Assembly (NCBI GenBank): GCA_900315015.1
Contig: OMXJ01000003.1
Coordinates: 144,265-208,264 of the forward strand
Direction of reading: 5' to 3'
DNA from: an uncultured Eubacteriales bacterium
Lineage (GTDB): Bacteria; Bacillota; Clostridia; Lachnospirales; Lachnospiraceae
DNA length: 64,000 nucleotides
Below, one piece after another: positions 55,119 through 63,844 of this stretch. Numbering within the stretch: position 1 is the first letter of the stretch; each line of letters begins with the position of its first letter. The notes beneath the pieces were generated by a model. The model was not told the origin of the DNA, ran no database searches, and saw only the letters and a list, made by a program, of their open reading frames with translations. Both the position numbers and the translations under genes were made by a program.

Positions 55119-56111
55119 ATGGGAAATTATATTCCACCTTATACAATTTCAGAAAAAATGCTGGAGCAGGTATCAGCTATTTCTGAGAAAATTGGAAAGA
55201 TTACCAGTCATAGAGAGTTGGAATCTAAACCGCATCTTCGAAGAAACAACCGTATCCGCTCGATTCACTCATCACTAAAGATAGAAGCAAATTCTCTTTC
55301 TTTAAATGAGGTTAGGGATGTCATAAACGGTCATTTGGTTATAGGAGATCAGAAGGAGATTCAGGAGGTAAAGAATGCTTACGCAGCTTACGAAAAAATC
55401 TCTGAGATCGATCCTTCAAGCGCAAAACAATTGAAAGAGATACATGGGATAATGACACATCTGACTGTTGAAGAATCAGGTGTTTTCCGCAAAGGTGATG
55501 AGGGAGTATTCTCCGGAGATAAGTGCATATTTGTTGCTCCCCCACCCAACATGGTATCTGAACTTATGAAAGATTTGCTTTCATGGGTGAAAAAATACGA
55601 AGGGAAAGTACACCCTCTTATAATGGCAGCGGTATTTCATTATGAGTTTGTGTTTATACATCCATTTGCTGATGGAAACGGGCGTATGGCAAGACTTTGG
55701 CATACGGTTTTGCTATATCGTTGGAGAAGTGTATTTGAATATATTCCATTAGAAAGCCAAATAGAACGATTTCAGGAACAGTATTATGACGCAATTGCCA
55801 AGTGTAATACGTCAGGTAATTCCAACATCTTTATTGAATTTATGCTTGATATGATCAATCAGGTTTTAGATGACGTCATATTACAGGTTAATAAAGCGAA
55901 TGCTGAAACCAGTGAATATGTGAAAAAAATGCTTGATCTGATGGAATATGATATCCCGTACACATCAAATGATATTATGGCCGGACTTGGACTAAAGTCT
56001 AAAGAAACACTTCGAAAGAACTATATTAATCCTGCGATTGAATTAGGAATGATACGTATGACAATACCTGATAAACCTAATAGCAAAAATCAAAGATATG
56101 TTAAAGTGTAA
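55119..56111 (+). CDS. Fic-family AMP-transferase-like protein
   Basis: 330 residues from the ATG at 55119, after ATGGAGTGG; a GTG at 55107 is possible but weaker. The Fic motif HPFADGNGRMAR is complete (near residue 181), so nucleotidyl transfer to a target protein is expected. The N-terminal inhibitory helix is suggested by SSLKIEANSLSL (S/T-xxx-E-x-N). A winged-helix region follows near the C-terminus (YTSNDIMAGLGLKSKETLRK). It has its own promoter and lies between the two hipB loci. The partner or target is unknown. Confidence 0.85.
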   Translation: MGNYIPPYTISEKMLEQVSAISEKIGKITSHRELESKPHLRRNNRIRSIHSSLKIEANSLSLNEVRDVINGHLVIGDQKEIQEVKNAYAAYEKISEIDPSSAKQLKEIHGIMTHLTVEESGVFRKGDEGVFSGDKCIFVAPPPNMVSELMKDLLSWVKKYEGKVHPLIMAAVFHYEFVFIHPFADGNGRMARLWHTVLLYRWRSVFEYIPLESQIERFQEQYYDAIAKCNTSGNSNIFIEFMLDMINQVLDDVILQVNKANAETSEYVKKMLDLMEYDIPYTSNDIMAGLGLKSKETLRKNYINPAIELGMIRMTIPDKPNSKNQRYVKV

Positions 56112-56167
56112 GATTTTGTATTTCAGGATAAAAGACTAAGACAAATCGAAATTTGGAAGGGTTATTT

Positions 56168-56563
56168 ATGCAATGGGTATTTTTAATTGGTGATGATTCA
56201 TTCACATTAAATCATTTTTCAAAAATGCATTTTAAAGATAGCAAAAAAATAATACTGAATGACGAACAACTGGAAATCCAATATGATAATAATGACTACG
56301 CTATCTTTTATAAAGAAGAGAATGCAGATGATATGAAAAGCAACTTTGCTCCCTCTGAGTTTGAAGAATATCTGCAAAAACTGCCTTTTGATGTTCCGAG
56401 ATGGATTATGCTGAAATATAATAATGTCTCGATACTTAGAAAAATCGTAAGTGAAAAGGAATTTCCGACAGATGTTATAATAGACTGTGATGGGGTAGAT
56501 TTAGGATTAGAAGAAGTATTTGATAAAAGAAGGATAATTGAAATCGAATCGCCTAAGTTCTGA
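56168..56563 (+). CDS. Hypothetical protein after the Fic gene
   Basis: 131 residues from the ATG at 56168, seven bases after GGAAGG. The composition is acidic and beta/alpha (VFLIGDDSFTLNHFSKM, then FAPSEFEEYLQKLPFDVPRW). No family was recognised. It starts 56 bp after the Fic stop on the same strand, so co-transcription and a partner role are possible. Confidence 0.5.
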   Translation: MQWVFLIGDDSFTLNHFSKMHFKDSKKIILNDEQLEIQYDNNDYAIFYKEENADDMKSNFAPSEFEEYLQKLPFDVPRWIMLKYNNVSILRKIVSEKEFPTDVIIDCDGVDLGLEEVFDKRRIIEIESPKF

Positions 56564-56586
56564 TTTATCTTAGAAAGGAAAACCTC

Positions 56587-56760
56587 ATGTACAACCACCA
56601 GCACGACACATTTATCGTTGTCGCTGACAGCGGCAGTTTCAATAAAGCGGCGGAAGCGCTGTTCATCTCGCCGCCTGCGGTCATCAAGCAGATCAATTAT
56701 ATGAAAGAGGTAAAAAATGGAAGAAAAGAAACTTGTAATGGAAGATTATCCTTTATTTAA
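56587..56760 (+). pseudogene. LysR-family regulator, N-terminal fragment
   Basis: The first 38 codons (TFIVVADSGSFNKAAEALFI, then SPPAVIKQI) are a typical LysR helix-turn-helix start with GAAAGGA upstream. It breaks at about 56700 into the leader of the HD gene. The fragment is markedly GC-rich against its AT-rich flanks, a sign of transfer. Confidence 0.75.
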
Positions 56761-57406
56761 AAGGGTTAAAGATGATGAAGATGTAAATATTTATATAAAA
56801 AATCAAAATGAAGCAATGAAGGCAATGCGCTTTACAGAGCATAGCTTTGCGCACGTTGCTGTTGTAACTGAGAGAGTATGGTATATTTTATCAGAAATGG
56901 GCTTTGATAAACATACAATAGACCTAGGACTCACCGCTGCCTGGATGCATGACTTAGGCAACATAATCAACAGAGAAGATCATAGCCAGTCAGGTGCATT
57001 AATGGCTTTTCAGATACTTAATAGAATGGGTGTTCCTGCATCAGATATAGCGCCTATCATTTCTGCTATAGGAAATCATGATGAAGGAAATGGAGTTCCG
57101 GTAAGTCCGATAGCTGCAGCTCTTATAATCGCTGATAAATCAGATGTAAGAAGAAGCCGCGTGCAGGCAACTGATCAAAGTAAATTTGATATTCACGACA
57201 GAGTTAATTATTCTGTAACTGAGTCTAAGGTAAAAATCAATGAGGAGCATTCAGCAATTAAATTAAAGCTGTCAATAGATACAAGATATGGTGAAATAGG
57301 AGAGTATTTTGAGATATTCATGAAGCGCATGCTTATGGTTAAAAGAGCTGCTAATTCACTGAATCTGGATTTTCATCTGATAATTAATGAGCAGACGCTT
57401 ATGTAA
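56717..57406 (+). CDS. HD-domain phosphohydrolase
   Basis: 229 residues. The metal-binding pattern of HD proteins is present: EHSFAHV, WMHDLGN, a histidine in AIGNHDEGNG and Asp in IIADKSD. Such proteins hydrolyse phosphodiesters or nucleotides in the cytoplasm; the substrate is unknown. GAAAGAGG precedes the ATG. A 25-bp stretch of its 3' end reappears at 54209-54232, so an older copy of the gene was cut off there. Confidence 0.85.
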   Translation: MEEKKLVMEDYPLFKRVKDDEDVNIYIKNQNEAMKAMRFTEHSFAHVAVVTERVWYILSEMGFDKHTIDLGLTAAWMHDLGNIINREDHSQSGALMAFQILNRMGVPASDIAPIISAIGNHDEGNGVPVSPIAAALIIADKSDVRRSRVQATDQSKFDIHDRVNYSVTESKVKINEEHSAIKLKLSIDTRYGEIGEYFEIFMKRMLMVKRAANSLNLDFHLIINEQTLM

Positions 57407-57439
57407 TCTAAAGTAGCGGATGAAGTATTAAGATTAGAC

Positions 57440-57498
57440 TTGACTTAGCCGTACGGCATAATGTATAATTGGAATATACATTAATTAGCCGTACGGCT
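57440..57498 (+). promoter_or_regulatory. hipBA promoter with two GCCGTACGGC palindromes (copy B)
   Basis: TTGACT (57440), 18 bp, TATAAT (57464). Palindromes start at 57448 (within the spacer) and 57488, 40 bp apart. The sequence is the same as copy A through this region. Confidence 0.85.
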
Positions 57499-57569
57499 GT
57501 TTTTCATAATGTTAGAGATATTATGATATATATAATGCTTGAAGAATAGTAAAAAGAAAGAGGCTAAAG

Positions 57570-57779
57570 ATGAAGATAAATAATGCAGCGGATTTTGGCA
57601 AGGCCATAAAGGAGCGCAGGAAAAAGCTAGGTTACACTCAAAAGTATATTTCAGAATTTACAGGACTATCAATTAGTTTTATATCAGATCTTGAAAATGG
57701 AAAAAGCACCATAGAAATAGGAAAAGCATTAGAACTTGCCAAATTATTAGGTTTTAATATCAATTTAGATGAAAGGTAA
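57570..57779 (+). CDS. hipB: HipB-like XRE antitoxin/repressor (copy B, with hipA)
   Basis: 69 residues, identical in protein to the copy at 54517. A single helix-turn-helix domain covers most of the protein. Its promoter carries the GCCGTACGGC pair, consistent with autorepression. It is followed by hipA after a 41-bp tandem duplication of the junction. Confidence 0.9.
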   Translation: MKINNAADFGKAIKERRKKLGYTQKYISEFTGLSISFISDLENGKSTIEIGKALELAKLLGFNINLDER

Positions 57780-57833
57780 AATTATGATTAGCTTTTAATA
57801 TTAATTTAGATGAAAGGTAAAATTATGATTAGC
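57752..57833 (+). repeat. 41-bp tandem duplication of the hipB-hipA junction
   Basis: Units 57752-57792 and 57793-57833 differ by one base. Each contains the last codons of hipB, its stop and ATGATTAGC, the start of hipA. In the first unit the hipA start meets a stop after four codons (MISF). Confidence 0.9.
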
Positions 57834-59099
57834 TTAGATATATATATAGAAATAAATGGCAAGCAGAGAAAAGCAGGCAAAATAGAAGGAAATACTTATC
57901 TTGATGCAAGATTTTCATATGATGCTGAATATATGAACTCGGAGGATGGAGCTCCTGTATCGATATCATTACCATTTCAAAAAGAGCCATTTTCAGCAGA
58001 AAAAACGAAAAACTTTTTTGAGAGTCTATTACCAGAAGGTTTTTCAAGAAAAGCTGTCGCTGATTGGATAAAAACGGATGAATATGATTATTTAGCAATA
58101 TTAGAGGCTCTTGGAAAAGAATGTCTTGGTGCGATTAAAATAGGCGAGACAGACGATAATGATAAAAAGCATTATGAAAAATTATCTCTAGAGGAGGTTA
58201 AAGCCTTAGCTGCAGAGGGGGCAACAAAATCTACACGTATTTTAATGGAAACCCATCTATCACTTACAGGTGCATCAGGTAAGGTGGGCCTTTTATATAA
58301 CGAAGACAATAAGGAATGGTATTTACCTAAGGGTGAAGCACCAAGCACTCATATTGTAAAGCAGAGTCATGTAAGATTAAATCACATTGTACTTAATGAG
58401 CAGCTATGCATGCTTACAGCAAAGGCTCTTGGTTTAACGGTACCCGAAACCTTTATTTTAGATTTAGGTAATGGCAGGGATGATGAGGTTTTATATGCTA
58501 CCAAAAGATACGATAGATTAGCAGGAGAAGGTGAAGTAGTTGATGGCATTGTATCTCCAATAAGGCTGCATCAGGAAGATTTTGCTCAGGCAATGGGCAT
58601 ATCGGCTGCAAATAAGTATGAAAAGGAAAAAAAAGGCTATCTGAAAGGGATGTTTGAAATAATTCAGAATAATTCAGCAAATCCTATCGAAGATAAGCGG
58701 ATGCTCCTTGAATATATAGTGTTCAATTATTTAATAGGAAATACGGATTGCCATGTAAAGAACTATTCATTATTATACGATAAAGATCTTAAATCGGTCA
58801 GACTTGCTCCGGCCTATGATATTGTGGCAACTCAGGTATATAATACTACAACGGAAATGTCCTTTTTCATTGGAGATGAAATTGATATTAATAATATTGA
58901 TAGAAGTAGTTTTATTAATTGTTCGAATGAACTTGGCCTTAGTTCAGTAATGGTCGGAAAGGTATTTGATAAGGTGGCATCTAGATTTAACAGTTCACTG
59001 CAAAGTGCTACAGAATCGCTAATGAAGCTGGGCTATGCTGAGGCTGAGAATATCCAGAAAAAAATACTAAAAACAGGTGGATGCAGAAGGTATGTGTAG
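57825..59099 (+). CDS. hipA: HipA-family serine/threonine kinase toxin
   Basis: 424 residues from the second junction ATG at 57825; an in-frame ATG at 57810 lies in the duplicated hipB tail. HipA N-domain (about 1-110) is followed by the kinase part: a loop LSLTGASGKVGLLY, the catalytic segment NTDCHVKNYSLLYD and the metal-binding APAYDIV. HipA kinases phosphorylate glutamyl-tRNA synthetase or related targets and cause persistence (family knowledge). It is coupled to the upstream HipB. The azlCD genes follow with a gap of about 70 bp. Confidence 0.88.
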   Translation: MISLDIYIEINGKQRKAGKIEGNTYLDARFSYDAEYMNSEDGAPVSISLPFQKEPFSAEKTKNFFESLLPEGFSRKAVADWIKTDEYDYLAILEALGKECLGAIKIGETDDNDKKHYEKLSLEEVKALAAEGATKSTRILMETHLSLTGASGKVGLLYNEDNKEWYLPKGEAPSTHIVKQSHVRLNHIVLNEQLCMLTAKALGLTVPETFILDLGNGRDDEVLYATKRYDRLAGEGEVVDGIVSPIRLHQEDFAQAMGISAANKYEKEKKGYLKGMFEIIQNNSANPIEDKRMLLEYIVFNYLIGNTDCHVKNYSLLYDKDLKSVRLAPAYDIVATQVYNTTTEMSFFIGDEIDINNIDRSSFINCSNELGLSSVMVGKVFDKVASRFNSSLQSATESLMKLGYAEAENIQKKILKTGGCRRYV

Positions 59100-59170
59100 A
59101 AGACCATTTCAGTTTTTTTATAGGGATGGGCTTTGTTTATTCACTTAATTGAAAAAGAGAGGATTTATAA

Positions 59171-59857
59171 ATGAAAAAATCCATAATTAAAAAGGCATTT
59201 CTTAAATCGCTTCCTGTACTTGCAGGATATGTGGTTTTGGGAATAGGCTTTGGAATATTGCTTAAAAAGGCAGGCTACGGTGCTTTATGGTCTTTTGCAA
59301 TGGGAACCTTCATTTATGCCGGTTCTATGCAGTTTGTTGGTGTAGGACTGATTTCCGGCGGTGCATCCATCATAACTACCATAATAACAACCTTTATGGT
59401 CAATGCGCGCCACCTTTTTTATAGTATATCTATGATTGATAAGTATAAGGGAAGCGGAAAATACAAACCATATATGATATTTGCCCTGACAGATGAAACC
59501 TACTCGCTGCTTTGTGATGGAAAGACGCCTGAGGGAGAAGATCCTAATTTGTACAGATTTTTGGTATCTTTATTTAATCATATTTATTGGATAAGTGGAT
59601 GTGTTTTGGGAAGTCTACTTGGAAGCGTTCTTCCTTTTTCAACCGCAGGGATAGAATTTTCAATGACAGCACTTTTTATAGCTTCATTAACAGAGCAGTG
59701 GCTTTCAAATAAAGATCACATACCGGCCATAACTGGAGTATTTAGTACGCTGATATGCCTTCTTGCATTTGGGAAAGAAAATTTCCTTATCCCTTCAATG
59801 CTTCTTATAACCTTTGTGCTTACTTTATTAAGAAAGCGCGAGGAGGCAGAAAAATGA
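59171..59857 (+). CDS. azlC: AzlC-family branched-chain amino acid exporter subunit
   Basis: 228 residues, multi-spanning. The family opening YVVLGIGFGILLKKAGYG and TFIYAGSMQFVGVGL are present. AzlC with AzlD (BrnFE type) exports branched-chain amino acids and analogues at the membrane. AAGAGAGG precedes the ATG. It overlaps azlD by 4 bp. A copy of its first 12 codons and leader lies at 54740-54811. Confidence 0.88.
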   Translation: MKKSIIKKAFLKSLPVLAGYVVLGIGFGILLKKAGYGALWSFAMGTFIYAGSMQFVGVGLISGGASIITTIITTFMVNARHLFYSISMIDKYKGSGKYKPYMIFALTDETYSLLCDGKTPEGEDPNLYRFLVSLFNHIYWISGCVLGSLLGSVLPFSTAGIEFSMTALFIASLTEQWLSNKDHIPAITGVFSTLICLLAFGKENFLIPSMLLITFVLTLLRKREEAEK

Positions 59858-60171
59858 AAACAGCAATTCTTGTAGTAGCAATGTCTCTTGTAACAATGCT
59901 CACCAGGTTTTTACCTTTCATAGCTTTCAGAAAGAAGACACCTGCTTATATAAGGTATCTTGGAAGAGTTCTTCCTTCAGCAATAATAGGAATGCTTGTA
60001 ATATACTGCCTTAAGGATATTAATTTAGTTAAAAGGCCTTTTGGTTTGCCAGAAATAATAGCTGGAATATGCGTTGTGATTTTGCAGGTCTGGAAGAGGA
60101 ATTCACTTATTAGTATACTTGCAGGAACAGTAATATACATGGTTCTTGTGCAGGTGGTGTTTGGAGCGTAA
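59854..60171 (+). CDS. azlD: AzlD-family transporter subunit
   Basis: 105 residues from the ATG at 59854, which overlaps the azlC stop (ATGA) and follows GAGGAGG. It has three or four hydrophobic segments and MLTRFLPFIAF, typical of AzlD. It is the small partner of AzlC. A terminator lies about 100 bp downstream. Confidence 0.88.
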   Translation: MKTAILVVAMSLVTMLTRFLPFIAFRKKTPAYIRYLGRVLPSAIIGMLVIYCLKDINLVKRPFGLPEIIAGICVVILQVWKRNSLISILAGTVIYMVLVQVVFGA

Positions 60172-60267
60172 TTATATTAGTAGTTTTTAGGGATTTATAA
60201 ATGGCATTATATAGGAAAAATATTCTTTAGTTTTATGATTTATAATTGAATAAATGATATATATGAG

Positions 60268-60296
60268 GTGCACAGTATGTTAGCTGTGCACTTTTG
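60268..60296 (+). terminator. Rho-independent terminator after azlCD
   Basis: GTGCACAG pairs with CTGTGCAC, then TTTTG. Confidence 0.75.
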
Positions 60297-60385
60297 TATT
60301 AATCAGGAATAACAAATAGTATTTTGGAATATCATATGATAATTATTGCTTCAGAGAATAAAATTACCTATATTAAGTATATTTC

Positions 60386-60414
60386 TTGACAAAATTTATA
60401 ATTTAGCGTATAAT
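60386..60414 (+). promoter_or_regulatory. Consensus promoter of the CoiA-like gene
   Basis: TTGACA, 17 bp, TATAAT. Confidence 0.75.
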
Positions 60415-60462
60415 TATAAATAAAAAGTAAAATGATTGTGATAGGATTGAGGAGGTGATTGT

Positions 60463-61086
60463 TTGGCTTTAACGAATGTAGTAATACGAAGAGCTGATGG
60501 AAAGTGGTATAATATATCAGCCGAACAGGCAGCGCGAGAATTTCCGTTTGGTATCAGTGTAACTGAAAAAAGATTAAAATGTAGGAAATGTAATCATTAT
60601 ATTTCTTTTGTTAATTCGAAAAATAAAAAGCCTCATTTTAAACATAGTAGAGGTGATTTTGATAAAAAATGTGATGAAAGAAGCGAATATGATGAGAATT
60701 ATTTCTTGCCTAAAGAATTAAATATAATACTAAAAAATTATTGTTTCAAATAATGGAATTATTAGAATTTATTACGAAAAAAAAGAGACTGATAATATAG
60801 GGGAAAAAGAAATTCCTGTTTTTATTGAAAATAATGATAATTTTGATTTTTCTTTTAAAATTGGAATTAAAAAGTATTGAGGAGTCTTTTATACTTGATG
60901 ACAGCTATTATGTGGAAATAGGAACAAAAAACTATGATCATTATGAAAGAATTTATTATTCATATAGTGAGAGGTTTAGTGAATCAGGGATTAATTATAT
61001 TGACATGGCAAAAAAACATAAAAAGTCCGAAGTCCTATGAGGATATTTTAAATTATATCAAAGCTGATCAAACGGATGATGATTGA
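60463..61086 (+). pseudogene. CoiA-like zinc-finger gene, broken by frameshifts
   Basis: The TTG start follows GAGGAGGTG. The first part is intact: LTNVVIRRADGKWYNIS and a zinc ribbon (CRKCNHYISFVNSKNKKPHF, ending HSRGDFDKKC) typical of the N-terminus of CoiA-like competence proteins. It stops at 60753. Shifted frames continue it (NGIIRIYYEKKETDN; IEESFILDDSYYVEIGTKNY; KSPKSYEDILNYIKADQT) to a stop at 61086. At least two frameshifts indicate decay. The tail lies inside the direct repeat 61018-61160. Confidence 0.65.
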
Positions 61087-61160
61087 AATAAAACACCCCA
61101 ATTTGTAGAAAAGCTACAATCCGGTTTTTTTTAGGCGTAAAATTTCGGGAAGTTCACAAT
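61018..61160 (+). repeat. 143-bp direct repeat, copy 1
   Basis: Matches 62190-62330 with a few differences. It contains the tail of the CoiA-like gene (EDILNYIKADQT-coding) and a terminator hairpin with TTGTAG...CTACAA and a long T-run. Confidence 0.85.
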
Positions 61161-61225
61161 GTATATTTGAAGAAAAATAACCAAAAGAAATTTAATGAAA
61201 TAAATGTATAAATCATTAACAATAT

Positions 61226-61254
61226 TTGACAATTTGTGTCAAAAGTGCTAATAT
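61226..61254 (+). promoter_or_regulatory. Promoter of the Thr-rich lipoprotein gene, with inverted repeat over -35
   Basis: TTGACA, 17 bp, TAATAT. TTGACA-ATTTG-TGTCAA (61226-61242) is a perfect inverted repeat covering the -35 box, a possible regulator site. Confidence 0.65.
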
Positions 61255-61319
61255 CGGATATATTAGATAAGATGTCTTTAAGCACAGTAGGGCTTCATTC
61301 ATTTAAGGAGGAACAGTAT

Positions 61320-62084
61320 ATGAGAAAGAAGAAAAAGCTCTTATCAACAATTGTTTGCTTAGCAATGGTTATTACTATGCTGAGTGCATGCACAAGCACA
61401 AGTACAAGCACAGGAAACAGCGACAAACCCACAGAAGAACCTACATCACGGTCGACAGAGTCAGTAACAACAACAGAACCTACTGAGGAAGATAGTCCGA
61501 AGCCTACTGAGGAAGTTGTAACAACAACTCCAACTCAGGAAGTAACAGAAAATCCTACTCAGAGACTGACTGAGGAGTCTACGGTATCGGTAACAGAACC
61601 GGTTGGAGATGTCATAATTCCTTTGTACTATTCAGGCAAGGAAAGCGAAATTAGACAGGTTAATCCTGCAGATTTCTATGATTTTTCCAATTTTACTATG
61701 TACTTTTACCCTGTAACTCCCGCCGGAAGAACACTTGAAAACGGATTTGAGTTAAACACAATCAGCTATGGAACTAGGTTCGTTCTGAGTGCAGATCCTA
61801 TAAGCGGACAGACAGGCACTTATGATGTCGATATCTATTTCTATTGTGGAGACCTTGATACGATGATGTACATGATGTACTATGAAGTCGGCGATACCAA
61901 TGGTGTCCTTGATTCGTTTATCCCTATGTGGTACAACGAAACTAAAGGCTGCTTAGTTGGATATACTCGACTTGATGAAGATGGAGAGATTAGTTATGTC
62001 CTTTATGAGGTGTACTATAATCCTATTTATAACAATCTTTCAAGTTCACAGGTGGTTGAAGACCTGTCTTTGTACGGTTTCTAA
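61320..62084 (+). CDS. Lipoprotein with Thr/Pro/Glu-rich linker
   Basis: 254 residues from the ATG at 61320, after AAGGAGGAA; an upstream ATG at 61236 is less likely. The lipobox is LSAC. A low-complexity linker rich in TEEPT-like repeats runs to about residue 95. A compact C-terminal domain follows (YDFSNFTMYFYPVTPAGRTL, then YDVDIYFYCGDLDTMMYMMY). No family was recognised. It is anchored to the outer face of the membrane. The whole unit lies between the two 143-bp direct repeats. Confidence 0.6.
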   Translation: MRKKKKLLSTIVCLAMVITMLSACTSTSTSTGNSDKPTEEPTSRSTESVTTTEPTEEDSPKPTEEVVTTTPTQEVTENPTQRLTEESTVSVTEPVGDVIIPLYYSGKESEIRQVNPADFYDFSNFTMYFYPVTPAGRTLENGFELNTISYGTRFVLSADPISGQTGTYDVDIYFYCGDLDTMMYMMYYEVGDTNGVLDSFIPMWYNETKGCLVGYTRLDEDGEISYVLYEVYYNPIYNNLSSSQVVEDLSLYGF

Positions 62085-62119
62085 GTTTCCTAACCAGTGC
62101 TCAAAAAACTTCGGTTTTT

Positions 62120-62147
62120 CCAGCTCCTCGCAAGAGGAGCTGGTTTT
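62120..62147 (+). terminator. Rho-independent terminator after the lipoprotein gene
   Basis: CCAGCTCCTC pairs with GAGGAGCTGG around GCAA, then TTTTTT. Confidence 0.95.
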
Positions 62148-62189
62148 TTATGTCTTTATAATGAAACATTAATATTATTGAATTGAAAT

Positions 62190-62330
62190 ATAAAAAGTCC
62201 GAAGTCCTATGAGGATATTTTAAATAATATCAAAGCCAATCAAACGGATATGATTGAAATAAAACGACCCGATTTGTAGAAAAGCTACAAACCGGGTTTT
62301 TTAGGCGTAAAATTTCGGGAAGTTCACAAT
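62190..62330 (+). repeat. 143-bp direct repeat, copy 2
   Basis: Counterpart of 61018-61160. Its hairpin is cleaner (CCCGATTTGTAG with CTACAAACCGGG, then TTTTTT) and may act as a second terminator. Confidence 0.85.
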
Positions 62331-62397
62331 ATAAATACACAGATATAAATTCATATGTTAAATCCAATTTCTAATTATCAAATATTATGGAAAAGCC

Positions 62398-62426
62398 TTG
62401 ATATATTTGGATAAAAATGGTATAAT
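62398..62426 (+). promoter_or_regulatory. Promoter of the metallo-beta-lactamase gene
   Basis: TTGATA, 17 bp, TATAAT. A perfect 12-bp inverted repeat (ATACAATAATTG with CAATTATTGTAT) lies in the leader at 62492-62520, shortly before the ribosome binding site. The gap 62085-62544 holds only these sites and the repeat. Confidence 0.7.
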
Positions 62427-62544
62427 TGAATGTAATATAAAATAAATATAAATATTTCAACTTGTTTAGTTTTCTATACACATGAAATAATATACAATAA
62501 TTGTAAACCAATTATTGTATATTTGTTCGTGAAAGGAGCTAGCT

Positions 62545-63696
62545 ATGAAGAAGAATAGTCGTTTATTTATTACATTTTTATTGATATTTTCTTTGATCAT
62601 TGGTGGAATGCCTTTGTTACAAGCTGAGGCAGCTTCGAACAGGAAAGATGAAAAAGCCGCCTTTGAGCTTACCATGCTCGATGTTGGACAGGGCCTTTCC
62701 ATTCTTATAAAGGCAGATGGGAAGTATATGCTTTATGATGGAGGAGATAGGGATAAGTCATCATATGTAGTAAGCTATTTAAAGAAGCATAGTTCTATGG
62801 ATTTTGAATATATATTTGCTTCTCATTATCATTCAGATCATATTGCTGGATTAGTGGGTGTTCTTAATACTTCTAAAGCTAAAAAAGTAGTATGCCCTGA
62901 TTATTCTGTTAACACAAAGATATATAAATCTTTTACTGAGAAGCTAAAGAAAAATGGAGCAAAGGTAGTTCATCCAAAGGAAGGGAATAAGTATGAACTA
63001 GGTGAGGCTGATATTACTGTGCTTCATGTTGACAATGAGGCAGAGGATGAGAACAACAGGTCTATAGCCATCCGTATAGATTACGGAAAAACAAGCGTAA
63101 TAATTACAGGAGATTGTGAAGCTGATGCCGAGCTTGAAATGGTAAATTCTAAATATGACCTTGAAGCAGATGTTCTTGTAGCAGGCCATCATGGCAGCAC
63201 TTCTTCAAATACTGGTAAATTTTTAGAAGCCGTAGAGCCTAGCTATGTTCTTATTTCATCAGGAGAGGGAAATTCTTATGGACACCCAACATCTGATACT
63301 TTAGATAACATTAAAAAGGCTGAAGCTGAAATTTATAGGACAGATACCCAAAATGAAGTTACTCTATATTCAGATGGTAAATCCTATTGGTTCAGCGAAG
63401 AACCAACAGATAACTGGAAGCCTGGTGAAAAAGAAGTAGTTAAAAATACGGCAACACAGAATTATACCAATAGTAACAAAGATACAAATACTAAAACTAA
63501 GGTAGATAAGTCTATTAAAGGAACAGCTGATGAAAAAAACTTCACTTATGTTTTAAATACCAATACTAAAAAAATTCATTTACCTGGTTGCTCAAGTGTT
63601 AATACCATGAAGGATAAGAATAAGGGATATACTAATAAGACAATAGATCAGCTGATGAAGGAAGGGTATGAGCCTTGTAAGAGGTGTAAGCCGTAA
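62545..63696 (+). CDS. Secreted ComEC-like metallo-beta-lactamase with Ada-like metal-binding tail
   Basis: 383 residues. A signal peptide ends near AEAAS (about 30). The MBL domain starts LTMLDVGQGLSILIKADGKY and has the metal motif SHYHSDH (His93-His98), VAGHHGST and a final GHPT, as in the ComEC/late-competence nuclease group. The C-terminal 50 residues (KKIHLPGCSSV, GYEPCKRCKP) form an Ada-type zinc-like domain. The substrate is probably DNA or nucleotides outside the cell (family knowledge); this is not proven. GAAAGGAG precedes the ATG. Confidence 0.85.
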   Translation: MKKNSRLFITFLLIFSLIIGGMPLLQAEAASNRKDEKAAFELTMLDVGQGLSILIKADGKYMLYDGGDRDKSSYVVSYLKKHSSMDFEYIFASHYHSDHIAGLVGVLNTSKAKKVVCPDYSVNTKIYKSFTEKLKKNGAKVVHPKEGNKYELGEADITVLHVDNEAEDENNRSIAIRIDYGKTSVIITGDCEADAELEMVNSKYDLEADVLVAGHHGSTSSNTGKFLEAVEPSYVLISSGEGNSYGHPTSDTLDNIKKAEAEIYRTDTQNEVTLYSDGKSYWFSEEPTDNWKPGEKEVVKNTATQNYTNSNKDTNTKTKVDKSIKGTADEKNFTYVLNTNTKKIHLPGCSSVNTMKDKNKGYTNKTIDQLMKEGYEPCKRCKP

Positions 63697-63775
63697 GCTT
63701 CGTTATTTATAAGAAACCACGTGTCTTGTGGGAGAATTAAGCAGTAAAAGAATTAAAGTAAATAATTTTATACGT

Positions 63776-63810
63776 ATACTCTCATCAATTAAAATGATGA
63801 GAGTATTGTA
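63776..63810 (+). terminator. Hairpin after the MBL gene
   Basis: ATACTCTCATCA pairs perfectly with TGATGAGAGTAT around ATTAAAA, followed by only TGT. It is probably a weak terminator. Confidence 0.6.
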
Positions 63811-63844
63811 GCAGCTTAGCTGGAATGGCTGAAAATTAATTTCA

